64,000 bases of DNA, taken from Forficula auricularia (taxonomy: Eukaryota; Arthropoda; Insecta; Dermaptera; Forficulidae). Shown here one piece after another: positions 22,536 to 32,924 of this stretch; positions within the stretch are counted from its first letter, which is position 1; every line of letters begins with the position of its first letter. The stretch spans positions 1-64,000 of the forward strand of contig JALMQS010000427.1 in NCBI GenBank assembly GCA_024734495.1. The letters run 5' to 3'. The notes beneath the pieces were generated by a model. The model was not told the DNA's origin, did not search any database, and saw nothing but the letters and a program-made list of their open reading frames with translations. A program made the position numbers and the translations under genes.

Positions 22536-23496
22536 AAAAAGAAAAAAAATTTTATATCTTTTAATTTTTTAATTTTAATGTGAAATAAGTGACCCAGTAT
22601 CCTTAACTCATAGTAAATCCATATTAAATAAAATATTTATTTACTCTTATCTTTATTAAAGATGTTTAACCTTGTACCAACACCACAATCTCTACTGATT
22701 ATTGATGATTTAAATAAAGTGAAAAGAAAAAAATTTCCTTCGAAGAACTTACAATGTAAAATATAGTAATAATTTACATTCAAGTAGTCTTTGCACTAAT
22801 TCAATCATTTTATATCAATGTTTGTTAAATTTATTTTACAGTACTTAGAAGGGATAAAATTTTTTATTTTTACATTATTTAAATCAACTAAAATCCAAAA
22901 TTACAAAAAAAAATCGTTTTTTTTTTTTTATTTAGAAGTTATTTGAATCCTTTCTTCGTTAATAATTCAAAATTTTTGTTTTTTAACGTTAAGTTTTGTA
23001 AATTTTTTTGAAAAAAATCGAGGGTGTCCCATCGAAAGAAAACCCAATTTTTTGAATAAAAAAAAGGCAAAAAAGCATTTATTTTTTTTCCAATTTTTAA
23101 AATTTTTTTCTAAAAAATAAAATAAAAAACGAAAAAAATGATCCCTCTATGAAGTTAGAATATCTTTATTCTTGTTAAAGTTTTGAATATTTAAAAAATT
23201 TTGATCTATTTTCTTCAAAAAACGAAATTTCGTTATGGGTTAAAATAGAAAGCTAAACCTTTACGTGGATACTTCTTTCTTTCTACATAATATGTAATAA
23301 CATATGAGAAAATGAAAAAAATCGAAGAGGGTCACCGACAAAACAGCGGTGAATTGACATGGAATGATCCAAATACATAAAAAATATCTCAAAACATTTA
23401 TTATAATTTTTGAAGACGGACTGATAAGTTAATTAAGTGGATATCGATGAGGCAGTCCAAAAAAGAAGAAGATAATTTACACTATCTTTTTATTCA

Positions 23497-23541
23497 TAAA
23501 ACCGACGTTTCGGAGGCTATTCCTACCTTCTTCAGGGTTTT
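23497..23541 (-). ncRNA. hammerhead ribozyme-like motif, family 2 (left arm)
   Basis: Minus strand: AAAACC, CUGAAGA (complement of 23,529-23,535), A, helix II GG...CC with GGUAGG opposite CCUCC, GAAAC, GUC, GGUUUU. Helix I is 6 bp. Helix II is weaker than in the right arm. Confidence 0.6.
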
Positions 23542-23748
23542 GAAAAGTCAGTGAATGAAATCCAATGCGACATTCCCCTCTGTCTCCTCTTTCAGTGGCA
23601 GTAACAATAATTTATTGTATTTCATTCTCAGCAGAATGATTACTACATTATAATTCTGCTGATAATAAAATACAATAAATTATTGTTACTGCCACTGAAA
23701 GAGGAGACAGAGGGGAATGTCGCATTGGATTTCATTCACTGACTTTTC

Positions 23749-23792
23749 AAAACCCTGAAGAAGGAGGGAGTAGCCTCCGAAACGTCGGTTTT
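23749..23792 (+). ncRNA. hammerhead ribozyme-like motif, family 2, best copy
   Basis: Helix I AAAACC (23,749-23,754) with GGUUUU (23,787-23,792), 6 bp. Core CUGAAGA at 23,755-23,761, one extra A, helix II GGAGG (23,763-23,767) with CCUCC (23,774-23,778), 5 bp with a 6-nt loop. GAAA at 23,779-23,782, C, then GUC at 23,784-23,786. Every invariant core residue is present. Helix III (AC/GU) has no loop, so it would form only between two molecules, as in the short-helix-III dimeric hammerheads of Penelope-like elements and retrozymes. An extra residue after A9 is known from a viroid hammerhead. Confidence 0.7.
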
Positions 23793-23861
23793 ATGAATAA
23801 AAAGATAGTGTAAATTATCTTCTTCTTTTTTTGGACTGCATCATCGATATCCACTTAATTT

Positions 23862-23932
23862 ATTAAACATCCAAACATTTCGGGAGAAATTCTCTCTTTG
23901 TCTCTTTATCCCAGATAGCACACTCGCTCTAG
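23862..23932 (-). repeat. family 6 fragment beside the palindrome
   Basis: Minus strand: GAUAAAGAGA..., GAGAGAAUUUCUCCC, GAAAUG, UUUGGAUGUUUAAUAAAUU. Matches the family 6 pattern with a longer helix II region and degraded core. Confidence 0.4.
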
Positions 23933-24049
23933 AAGCGGTCCTATTCAGCTCTTATTGTCTTTAAAATAATTTTAACATGTCTAGAAGATCTCCTAGTGTC
24001 TAAAAACATGTTCTGAGGCCAATATAGTAATAGTAAACAAATAAATATA

Positions 24050-24300
24050 TTCCTTCTACATAAAGGAGCACTGAAAGAGGAGACAGGAACAAATATACCA
24101 CATGCTTCGTTCATTAATCCTTTTGAACTCTGAAGAAGTAAGTAAGATCCTCCGAAAACGTCACTTTCAAAGAATTGTAAAGGAAATCTTCCAATTAAAT
24201 TCTTTTTTATTGGGAAATAATATTTTTATTTATTTTTGGTTGCCTTCCATCCACTCAGCTATTAATCAACCAGTCCGTCTCCAAATAATTCCTTTTAACG
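24050..24300 (+). repeat. family 2 repeat, single arm
   Basis: CACTGAAAGAGGAGACAGG (about 24,069) matches the inner arm of the 23.4 kb palindrome, and 24,165-24,230 resembles the 19.0 kb copy. The open frame over it is incidental. Confidence 0.6.
24121..24175 (+). ncRNA. hammerhead-like motif, family 2, damaged
   Basis: CUGAAGA at 24,130-24,136, poor helix II, then GAAAAC (one extra A) and GUC. Helix I pairing (UUUUGAACU with ACUUUCAAA, two mismatches) is preserved. Confidence 0.4.
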
Positions 24301-24380
24301 TATTATTATTATTATTATTATTATTTAATATTATAATTATACTAATATATTATTATATTTTTGTTTATAATTGATTTATA

Positions 24381-25081
24381 CAGGGTGGGGCATAAAGATC
24401 TACCACATTTTGAAGAGGTATAAAAAATGAATAAATTTAACTAGAAAAAAACTGAATATATTTTTGAAAAGAACATAAAAATAATTTTTTGGTGTATTTT
24501 AAACATTATCAGACAAAAAAAAGGGGGGCGGGGGTCAAAAATGAAAATTCTAGCCCTTTCGACCAAACTCAAACGAATTTTGTATACATATTCTGTGGGC
24601 CCTAAAAATACTAGAAATGAAAAAACTAAGCACCCAAAATGGGTGGGGTGGGGGGGTGAGGTTCAAAAATGAAAATTTTACCCTTTTGACCAAACTCAAC
24701 CAAATTTTGTATACATTTTATTCTTTGAACTCCCAGAAGGCTAGAAATGCAAAAGCTATACATAGCTTGGTCGAAAGGGCTAGAATTTTCATTTTTGACT
24801 CTCCCCCCACCCCCATTTTAGGTGGTTAGTTTTTGCATTTATAGCCTTCTGGGGGTCCACAGAAATTGTATACCTACAAAATTTGCTTGAGTTTGGTCAA
24901 AAGGGCTAGAATTTTCATTTTTGCCCCCACCCCACATTTTTTTCGTCTGATATAATGTTTAAAATATATTAAAAAAAAAATTGTGTTCTTTTCAAAAATA
25001 TATTCAGTTTTTTTTTCTAGATAATTTTTTTCATTTTTTTTATACCTTTTCAAAATGTGGAGATCTTTATGCCCCAGCTTG
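24381..25081. mobile_element. 701-bp TIR element with convergent M118 units
   Basis: Left end CAGGGTGGGGCATAAAGATC at 24,381; right end is its complement with a changed terminus, ending 25,081. TA flanks both sides. TIRs extend about 150 bp, through TTTTTGAAAAGAACA and the ATCAGACAAAAAAAAGG region. Inside, M118 units run forward on the left (from about 24,535 and 24,660) and backward on the right (from about 24,765 and 24,895), so the whole element is palindromic. The TA target and CAGGGTG end suggest a Tc1/mariner-type non-autonomous element (inference). Confidence 0.75.
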
Positions 25082-25089
25082 TATTTTTT

Positions 25090-25190
25090 ATCCAAAATTT
25101 CTATTAATATAGGGAGAATTATACCTACCCCCGAAACTTTTGAATTTTTAATAAACGTTTTGAGACTGTTTTTATAAAAGAATCGAAGGT
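25090..25190 (+). repeat. family 6 repeat, degraded
   Basis: AUAGGGAGAAUUAUACCUACCCCC-type stem, CGAAACUUUUGAA, UUUUUAAUAAACGUUUUGAG. The downstream AATAAACGTTTTGAGA block matches other family 6 copies; the core start is lost. Confidence 0.45.
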
Positions 25191-25699
25191 ATTTATTTAA
25201 TACAAAAAATATCCATTAAATTAATTCGACAAATATATATATGTTACGGACAATTTATGAAATTGCCTATTTTTGGAAACAGGCATCATTTTGCTGAATT
25301 CATAAATTAAGCAAATTGCTTGGCGATTTCCGTAATTCAGAAATATCATTGACAGAAATATAGACAATGTCACAAATTAGGATTAACATATCACCTACTT
25401 ATAAGTATTTGTGGAATTGATAATCTTCTCCATTTGTGAAGGTGGATAATAAGTAAAACACTGAATAATTTAGTATATTTTTTTGAGGACTTATGACATT
25501 AAGTACATAAATGAAATAGCCTTTCTATATAAGTAGAGTGCGAGTTGTGAATGTCATGTAATGAGCACAAAACACGCCAGCCTATTTAAAACGGAATTTT
25601 ATTATTTTCAACATTTGAGTTAGATTTTTATATAAGATTGTCCAAATCTCGCTCAAATGGATCAATCGAATAGCTTGTCTATTGAGAATCGCTATTTTG
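25191..25699. other. AT-rich DNA, no gene seen
   Basis: No protein-like frame or shared repeat recognised. Confidence 0.4.
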
Positions 25700-25968
25700 T
25701 CCAAATTATCCGAAAGTGCTCTCAATTGAAAGCCAGGCAGGCTGTCCGTATGTTGGTTGTTTCCGGCCCCTCCACTGCTTTCTTATCATGAATGGCTCTT
25801 TTTCATCAGCTCTTATCTTGATTCCTTTTGCGTCTTCAAGACGTCTGCATTATTCATCAGGCCACACGGACATGGAAAAAAGCCCTTCTGGGCCATTCAG
25901 GGCTTCTCTGATGGACGCCATCGACAACTGACCTTCTTGTATAACCCTGTCTGTCTTCTCTCTCCTTA
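25700..25968 (+). other. GC-richer single-copy-looking block
   Basis: Balanced composition in AT-rich surroundings. It ends in a pyrimidine tract, CTGTCTTCTCTCTCCTTAG, that looks like a splice acceptor, but the adjoining sequence is a MITE. Overlapping frames have no recognisable domain. Confidence 0.3.
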
Positions 25969-26175
25969 GACCGGGCGCAAATTGAGCGCAGGGCAAGCGT
26001 AGTAGAGAGCCATATTTTTGTTTAAAACTTTAACAATTATTATAAATACTTAACTGAAATTTGTTCATACATACAAATTAAACCAAGGCAAATCTATTTT
26101 TAAATTTTAATCGTTCTTTAAGATTCTTCTGGCTCTCTACTATATGCGCACCCTGTGCTTAATTTGCGCCCGGGC
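25969..26175. mobile_element. MITE, TTA target duplication (GGGCGCAAATT ends)
   Basis: GACCGGGCGCAAATT at 25,969 is mirrored by AATTTGCGCCCGGGC ending 26,175. Arms continue through GAGAGCCA/TGGCTCTC. TTA flanks both sides (25,966-25,968 and 26,176-26,178). The 3-bp TTA duplication is typical of PIF/Harbinger. Non-coding. Confidence 0.8.
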
Positions 26176-27119
26176 TTAGGGTGTCTCTAAAATGTCTGTA
26201 CAAAACGCTAGCACAAATTCCTGAGGTTAAAATATGACAATCTAGCCCAACTTACCTTATCCCAAAAGTTTATAGTTTCCAAAACACCATAGGGTCAAGT
26301 TATTAGTTTTTATTTTTTTGTGTAAATATTTATCCAAATGATAACTTGCACATTTTTTTTGGGATAAGAAATCGATATACTTAAGTTGAAATTTAACACA
26401 TATGTTTGAATTAATCAAATGCACTTGTGTGCCAAATTTTAGCTATGTAACTCAAACCATTCATTGACAAATAATAAATTGGCAAATCACCTAAATTAGC
26501 GGGAAAATGTTTTCACGTTTTCTATCATTTTTCTATTAATTATTTATATAAATAAATCAATTAATCTAATAAAAAACCAATATAAATTCCAATAGTGAAA
26601 ACCGCATTTTGATATCTTTAATCCTTTCCGATTTATTAAGACTAAAATATTTCATATCATGAATGGATTTCCTTCTCTTAAATATTTTTCTATTTGTGTG
26701 GATATTGATGGGGCAGTCCAAAAAAAGAAGATAATTTATACTATCTTTTATTCATAAACCGACGTTTCGGAGACTATTTCCTCCTTCTTCAGGGCTTTGA
26801 AAAGTCAGTGAAGGAAATATAACGTTATAACTTCTATTTGTTTTTTTAATAGTTTTATGACGGCAATAAAAATTACTTCGTCCCTTTAAAAGGCAATAAA
26901 ATCTTTAATTTATGCAAATGACCTAGAAAAGAAGCCATAAAAGTTTTTGTGTATAAACAATTCTAGGAATTTATCCAAAACAATAACAAACGAAGGAAAA
27001 CAAATACATACTGAATTTTTGTTTTACCTATACCTCCTAAATGGCTTAAGATAATGAGCTGAAATTTGGCACGCATGTTTGTAGTAATAAACTACACCAT
27101 TGTACCAAATTTCAACTAT
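26176..27119. other. AT-rich DNA around a half palindrome
   Basis: Apart from the repeat at 26,697-26,825, I see no gene or shared repeat. Confidence 0.4.
26697..26825 (-). repeat. half copy of the 23.4 kb palindrome with hammerhead-like motif
   Basis: GTGGATATTGATGGGGCAGT to AAAAGTCAGTGAAGG matches one arm. On the minus strand (26,755-26,800): CUGAAGA, A, helix II GGAG/CUCC, GAAAC, GUC, with helix I GCC/GGU plus AAA/UUA-type pairing. Confidence 0.65.
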
Positions 27120-28902
27120 CTAGCTCAAACACTTCGCGGACGAAAAATTGTCCAATCGGTAAAATAGCCGAAGCTTTTGCCTCATATTTCGCGTCCAACT
27201 CAAACCTGGACGACAAAGGGCTTGAACCACCCACATACCCCCCAGTACTAATATAATGTCAGATACTGTTTTCAGGATACCAGCAATTCTAAAGATCATC
27301 CAGAATCTAAAGAACAACTCTTCTGCTGGCCCCGACGATATCCCCGCCATTCTCATTAAAAAATGTGCCCCTGAACTTGCTCCTATACTATCCAAATTAT
27401 ACAATCTCTCCTATGAACTCTGGAATATTTCCAGAAGCCTGGAAACTAGCCAGAATCCAACCAATTAAGAAAAAAGGCGATTCCTCCAACATAAAAAACT
27501 ATCGACCCATAGCAATCACTTCTGTCTTATCCAAAATTATGGAAAAGGCCATCAACGAGCAAGTTCTACGACACTTAGAGTCAAATAAATTTATCCACGA
27601 TAGGCAATACGGCTTCAGGCAATCCCGGTCGACAGGTGACATCCTAGCATATGTAACTCATATCTGGAACAAAACCTTGGAGGCCGGGAATGAGACCTCG
27701 CGGTAGCTTTAGACATTTCAAAAGCCTTCGATATGGTCTGGCACAAAAATCTTGCCAAATTGACCTCCGTCGGCTCTTGCACTGAAACTCTGTGTTGCTC
27801 GAAAGTTTTCTTTCAGCCCGTAGTATTAAGGTTGTCATCGATGGAATATCCTCTTCCCCCTTCCACACCAACGCTGGAGTTCCTCAGGGATCGGTTATCT
27901 CCCCTACGCTTTTTCTTATCTATATCAACGACCTTCTAAACTTGCCCTCCAATCTGTGTACATTGTTACGCAGATGACAGCACCCTACATAACGCCCCTG
28001 CATCGCATAAAAGCCGTGCAGACATTGCCTCTTCAATTAATTTAGACTTATGCAAACTTAAAAACTGGGGATCCCAAAACTTAGTTAACTTCAATGCAGG
28101 GAAAACTCAGTGTTGCCTTATTTCTAGGCGCGTCGACAGAAACCTCCCAAACATATCATTCGACTCAAACTCACTAGAATTCAGGGATAAAATATCAATG
28201 CTAGGCGTAACTCTAGGGTCTGACCTTTCATGGAATGACCATATCTCAACCACTGCTAAAGCTGCAGCGCGCAAGCTTGGTCTCCTATTTAGGTCTAGAC
28301 GCTGTTATACTCCCAGTCAACTCCTTATGCTGTATAAGGCTCAAATTCGTCCCTGTCTCGAATATGGCTCATCTGTGGAGGGGTGCCTCCAAGCATTCTC
28401 TTGCCACACTGGATGCAATTCAGAAGCGAGCAATTAAACTAATAGGAGAACCGGCTCTAACCAACTCACTCGACTCCCTGGCTCACCGAAGAACCGTTTC
28501 TGCCCTTTCCCTGTACTACAGATACTATCACGGTGTCTGTTCAGTCGAGCTGAAATCAATTATCCCCCCTAATGCCCTCTTTACGCGAAACACGCGGTTT
28601 TCTAACGCTCAGCACCCCTTCGCTGTCAAATTGGATAAAATTCGAACAAGCGCTTTCGCCAACTCTTTTATCCCTTTGACCTCCAGAGACTGGAACTCGC
28701 TCCCTGCCACCATCTTTCCCGCGACCTATAACCTTCAGCTATTTAAGACCCGTATCCACAGATACCTTCGACCCCCGCCCAACCCATAAAATTCTTTCTT
28801 CTTCTTTTCACGATGGAGGGGCCAACCCAGGCCTTTAGGGTTGCACCTTTTTGCAGCAACTCCTTCTCTCATCATTATCATAAAAAAAAAAAAAAAAAAA
28901 AA
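27120..28902 (+). pseudogene. jockey/CR1-type LINE, 5'-truncated, with poly(A)
   Basis: This encodes most of a LINE reverse transcriptase and its C-terminal region, then a 3' UTR and an A-run at 28,882-28,902. Recognisable blocks in order: SSAGPDDIPAILIKK (from about 27,319), GDSSNIKNYRPIAITSVLSK (about 27,476), FRQSRSTGDILAY, DISKAFDMVWHKNL (about 27,713), NAGVPQGSVISPTLFLIYIN (about 27,867), the catalytic HCYADDS (about 27,962-27,981), MLGVTLGSDLSWNDHIS (28,198), and the C-terminal TSRDWNSLPATIFPATYNLQ (about 28,678). At least five frame changes break it, near 27,400, 27,700, 27,790, 27,965 and 28,380. The endonuclease and ORF1 are absent. The 3' UTR (GATGGAGGGGCCAACCCAGG) recurs at 34.7 and 52.4 kb. 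Confidence 0.88.
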
Positions 28903-29053
28903 TAGCATATTGATTCTTAAAAAAAGCTGGCCATGTGCGAGTCAGACTCAACTACTTTTTGCTCCAAAAATACTTAAGATTACAAATTAGTCCTTTTTAT
29001 TGTATTTGATAAGCAGAGAATGAAGTAATTTGTGAATTTTTTCATAACTTTAA

Positions 29054-29267
29054 GGGCCAGTTGTATGTCGGTTGGTAAACTCTTTTTAAACGTTGACAAA
29101 GGGAAAATCCTTAGAATTCACCTTAGTGCTCGAAGGTTGGTAAACTCTTTTTAAACGTTGACAAAGGGTAATTCCTTAGAATTCACCTTCGGGCACAAGG
29201 TGAATTCTAAGGATTTTCCCTTTGTCAACGTTTAAAAAGAGTTTACCAACCGACATACAACCGGCCC
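29054..29267. mobile_element. MITE, TAA target duplication (GGGCCGGTTG family)
   Basis: GGGCCAGTTGTATGTCGG at 29,054 is mirrored by CCGACATACAACCGGCCC ending 29,267; TAA on both sides. Arms include GGTAAACTCTTTTTAAACG and CTTAGAATTCACCTT. The left arm is partly duplicated in tandem (29,090 and 29,137 regions). PIF/Harbinger-like by target size. Confidence 0.8.
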
Positions 29268-29679
29268 TAAGTGAACTCTGACTGGTTCAAAACCACGTAA
29301 AAATGGCCGCTTAGGGGCCATCCACTCACACCTTGATTTTAAAGTGAATTTAATTTATAAAAAAATATAGCCTAGTTATACTTTTAAAGAAGTCTGGAAC
29401 ACTGATAGAAAATAATCTTTATTTTGGAACCCACAAAAAATTCCACCCTCCACAAAATTTAAAAATGTTAATTAAAAGAATACATAATATCATTTCTAAA
29501 TTATAAGTTTGTATCTTATTTATGTTTTACTAACTACAATTCACTGACAGGCACGTATTGACATACCCTACCAACAATTTGACTAAATTCTATTATTCAA
29601 AATAACTTAAGAATGTTCAAAAATTCATTAAGATGTCAAAATATTTGTATCCCTAATGCTGGAAAGTGATTTTGGTAAC
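29268..29679. other. AT-rich DNA, no gene seen
   Basis: No gene or shared repeat recognised. Confidence 0.4.
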
Positions 29680-29830
29680 TCTTAAGGAGTTAGGTGTTGG
29701 TTCTAGGTGAAACATTTTAATATAATAATAAAACTTGAGCAAGAAAAGATGCGAGCGAGATAGGTTTCACAAAAAAAAAAAAAAAAAAATGAAACCTACC
29801 TCGCATCTTGCTAAAGTTTTATTATTAAAG
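29680..29830. repeat. short snapback related to 63.2-63.4 kb
   Basis: AAGGAGTTAGGTGTTGGTTC and a GGTGAAACATTTTAATATAA block match 63,252 onward. CTTGAGC...GAAACCT and AGGTTTCA...CTAAAGTTTTATTATTA form an inverted repeat around an A-run. The hammerhead-like centre of the 63 kb copy is missing. Confidence 0.6.
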
Positions 29831-29873
29831 TGATTTTGGGTTAAAAAATTCAGAAAATACCTTATATATATAT

Positions 29874-30030
29874 ATACGAGCTTTTCGTGCGTGCCTTCGG
29901 CACGCCCTCGAAGCTCGGCCCTCCAGGCTGAGTGCCCTGGCGGGCAGCGTCTCGGTCCAAAAATTTTATTCCTCTTAAAAAACCACACTCCAAATGTATA
30001 CCCGTAAACTACTGAAAATACATCGTCTCT
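29874..30030 (-). repeat. GC-rich hairpin-ended module, copy 2
   Basis: Reverse complement of 15,123-15,270: TATACGAGCTTTTCGTGCG, GCCTTCGGCACGCC, GTGCCCTGGCGGGCAGCGTC, ACCACACTCCAAATG. A G-run follows at about 30,061-30,079. Confidence 0.65.
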
Positions 30031-30557
30031 TAAAAGTTTCGACTCTTTAATTTTTGAGTGGCGGGGGGGGGGGGGGGGAGGAATAATTATGAATATATTT
30101 AAATTTAAAATTTAAATTTAAATTTCATTTTTTCTTTTCAAAACAAAAATAATGAAATGATTTATGAACTGCAAAAAATTCGCAGGCTGAATCATGGAAA
30201 TTATTCAAATTTACGCGGTTCAATTAATTTAATTAATTACAAAAAAATATATTTAATGTTTCTTAATTTAAAATGAATTGGAATCTTTCATTTCAAAATT
30301 CGAGTGCAAATTAAAATTATATTACAAATTTGCCTGGTTAATGAAAATCCATTCTCCAATGTCAGTTTAAAATCTTAGCTGACAATTATATTTCAAATTT
30401 GCCTCGTTAATTAATACATATTTAATGTTTTTAATTTAAAATTCTTTGGTGTTTTTTCATTTTCATTCGAGTTCAAATGAATACAATATTATCTCGATAC
30501 AAAGTCTAAATCAAAAATATCTAGTTTTAGTAAGAGAAATCAAGATAGAAATATTAA
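30031..30557. other. AT-rich DNA with a G-run
   Basis: Apart from the G-run near 30,061-30,079, I see nothing. Confidence 0.4.
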
Positions 30558-30626
30558 TGTCCCAATGGTGTAATCGCTAGAGCCAATGACCATAGTTCAA
30601 GAGTTCGATTCTAGGCAAGAGCGTAA
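30558..30626 (+). repeat. tRNA-like sequence, degenerate
   Basis: CAATGGTGTAATCGCTAGAG resembles the D-arm/A-box region of glutamine/glutamate tRNAs, and GAGTTCGATTC resembles a B box about 35 nt later. The acceptor and T stems pair poorly and the molecule would be short. A pseudo-tRNA or SINE head. Confidence 0.35.
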
Positions 30627-30690
30627 TTTTTTTAGAGAAATTTCTCTAAGCGTTGTTACAAATTAATCTAGACGAATATTATATAGTATA

Positions 30691-30691
<1 letters not shown>

Positions 30692-30746
<55 letters not shown>
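30692..30746. repeat. (TA)n microsatellite
   Basis: About 55 bp of uninterrupted AT dinucleotide. Confidence 0.95.
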
Positions 30747-30748
<2 letters not shown>

Positions 30749-31019
30749 TTCTGCTGAAAAAACGAAACCCTATCGACAAGACATACCAGATACTCCTACT
30801 ACTAACACTATTATTTTATTTATCTAACAGACTATAGACTAGACTAATAGCATTTTAAATACATAATATAACATACACATCATTTCTATATCTACCTTTT
30901 AACTTCAATATCTATATATAGATACTAAACTAATATCATTGTCTATTTTTCAAAATATTTATTTGTTTAGTGTTCCTTTAAGTATATTGACTACATAAAG
31001 AAACTTTTTTTTTTAATTT

Positions 31020-31245
31020 ATTCAAATTTCATTGATAAAGGAGAAATTCTTCCAAAACTTGTGATGTATAAATAAACGTTTGATAATTGATTTTTTTTTA
31101 TAAAAGATTTGTATTTATTCATATATAATACAATCAATAAATTTTTTTTAATATAATTCTTTTATAAAACAATCTCAAAACACGTTTATTAGAAGTCCAA
31201 AGGTTTCGGAAGAAATTCTTCCTTTATCAATGAAAATTTAGAAAG
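31020..31245. repeat. family 6 snapback, two facing motifs
   Basis: Left arm (about 31,020-31,100) and right arm (31,180-31,245) are inverted: AAATTTCATTGATAAAGGAG, GAAATTCTTCC, AATAAACGT. Each arm holds UUGAUAA, A, GGA(A)G.../CUUCC, then (G)AAAAC or GAAACC. The left arm has AAAAC in place of GAAAC. Loop is AT-rich. Confidence 0.6.
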
Positions 31246-31299
31246 ACGCTTTCAATCTTAAAACAGTATACTTATACTTAAAGATTAAAGTGAATTTCT

Positions 31300-31650
31300 T
31301 AAAAATGATTAAAGAGCTGCTTGTTCACTCAGGTAGAGAGAGAGAGAGAGAGAGAGTTGAGTCTTGGTGGTCTCTCTCTCTCTCTGTTTGAGTTGTTCGT
31401 TAAAGGGCAAGGGCTTTGGGGGCGAGAGGGCCTTAATAACCGTGTTGGAACCCTAGCGCCCCACTCGGACGCGTCACTCAATCAATTATACCCTTCCAGC
31501 AGCTGTCTAGGGAGGCGGGGCTTATAGAAGAGAGAGGCGTGGCCTATTTGAAATAGTTCACGGTAAATGCGCCAGATGGCAATAGCTTATCTATCTTTTA
31601 CCACAGGGTGTATCCATAAGAAGTGAGTGTGTATCTGAAGGTATTTATTT
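31300..31650 (+). other. GC-richer island with GA and CT runs
   Basis: GA repeats at 31,333-31,355 and CT repeats at about 31,371-31,386 flank a short spacer and could pair as a stem. The rest (GGAACCCTAGCGCCCCACTC region) is single-copy-looking. GA runs bind GAGA-type factors in insects, so this could be a regulatory element. No core promoter or gene is visible. Confidence 0.35.
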
Positions 31651-32089
31651 CCCTTTTAAAGTTAAACCACTTTCATTTTTTATATTCAAATTTTAGATTT
31701 ATTTAATTTTCAATTTTTTAATATAAAAATTTAATACAAAAAATAAATAAAAAATAATAAATACTAAGGGATATTTTATCAAGTCGTGTATTTTGTGAGT
31801 CTGGGAGAAAACTAATTATTTTTAAAGGATTGTTTTTGCTTTTTTGGATGAAGGAAGGGCCAGGGTTGGATATCAAAGCTTAATTATTTCTACTTTTTGA
31901 AAATAAATATAAGCATTTTGGCACTAGAACGAACACTCAAACGAACGTTTTTTTTTTTAGTTGGTGACTAAGTTCAAACCCTGGCAGGCAGAGGAATAGA
32001 AAATAAGCCTGCCAAATGCGTATCAAGTTTTCCGTATACCTTAACTCTTCCAAAACACTTGAGATATAAAAATTTGTTCTCATTTGTTG
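31651..32089. other. AT-rich DNA, no gene seen
   Basis: No gene or shared repeat recognised. Confidence 0.4.
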
Positions 32090-32350
32090 ATGATAAGGAG
32101 AGAATGAAGGAAATTGTAGTTTTTGACGTGACAACGTCTTATAAATCGATGAAGCCGGCTGCACTCTCGAAAAAACATGACTCATCTGAGGCGTTCCATT
32201 TAAGGCTTGAAGTGCAAGCGAGAGCGCGGAACGAGCAAGGAGCTAAGGAGGAACAGCTAGGCTAGAAAAGCAGGAGTGGGGGTGTCTCCAGTCAAGACAG
32301 GCATTTCCCCTCCAGCCGCCATCGTGTGAAGGGCACAAAACCTTCTCTTC
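32090..32350 (+). repeat. unclassified GC-moderate segment
   Basis: GACGTGACAACGTCTTATAA at about 32,126 shares GTGACAACGTC with the palindrome at 32.9 kb. It continues through GCAAGCGAGAGCGCGGAACG. Its style is that of an old transposon; no frame is convincing. Confidence 0.35.
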
Positions 32351-32924
32351 CCATCTGAAAATAATATCCATCTTTAAGACAGTTCTTTTTATTATTAACA
32401 GTGATAAAAAACAAGTTTGATTTTCTTTATATATTTTTTGTTTTTTATTAAAAGTGTGTGTAGGAAAGCCGAATCAATTATTAGAGAGGCGTTAAATGAC
32501 AGTGGAGGAAAATTTATGAAATATATTTGACTAATTCTTTAATGATGGACTTTAATGAATCACACTCGAATATTTTCTCTTCATTAAATAACCATATTTT
32601 AAATAATCTCCCAATGGAAAACCATATAGTATTACTAATTAAAAGTATTTCAAAATATTATTTTAAAATAAGATTACACTATATAACAAAAAGAGTTATG
32701 TAGACAAAAGTAAATCGAAAAGAATATTTTTTAACAAGTTAACCCATTTTCAAGGATATTAAATATAATTAATCGTTTCAACTTTTTCTTACAATCGTAC
32801 CTGATTTAAAAACTATATTTTTGGTATTTCTATAATATATATTTAAATTTTTTTATTTGTTTTATAACTTAATTAATTCTTAATCTTTGAATTGTGTAAA
32901 AAAACATTGGTTTAATAAATAAAT

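Larger units (their letters stand above)
22302..23370. mobile_element. 1.07-kb TIR element (ATTCCATGTCAATT ends)
   Basis: Left arm from about 22,302 and right arm to about 23,370 are inverted copies: ATTCCATGTCAATT, TTTTGTCG, TGACCCTCTTCGATTTTTTT and ATTTTC. The interior is non-coding and extremely A/T-rich. A partial CAGGGTGATTCACGG element is inserted just inside the left arm. A related end (TTCCATGCCAAATCGACC) is at about 53,398. Confidence 0.7.
23431..23860. mobile_element. 430-bp near-perfect palindrome with two hammerhead-like motifs
   Basis: AATTAAGTGGATATCGATGA at 23,431 is mirrored by the complement ending at 23,860. Arms of nearly 200 bp surround a small AT-rich centre near 23,640. 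The arms contain GAGGAGACAGAGGGGAATGT and the family 2 hammerhead-like core on opposite strands. A half copy is at 26,697-26,825. The arms are so similar that one probably copied the other recently. Confidence 0.85.
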
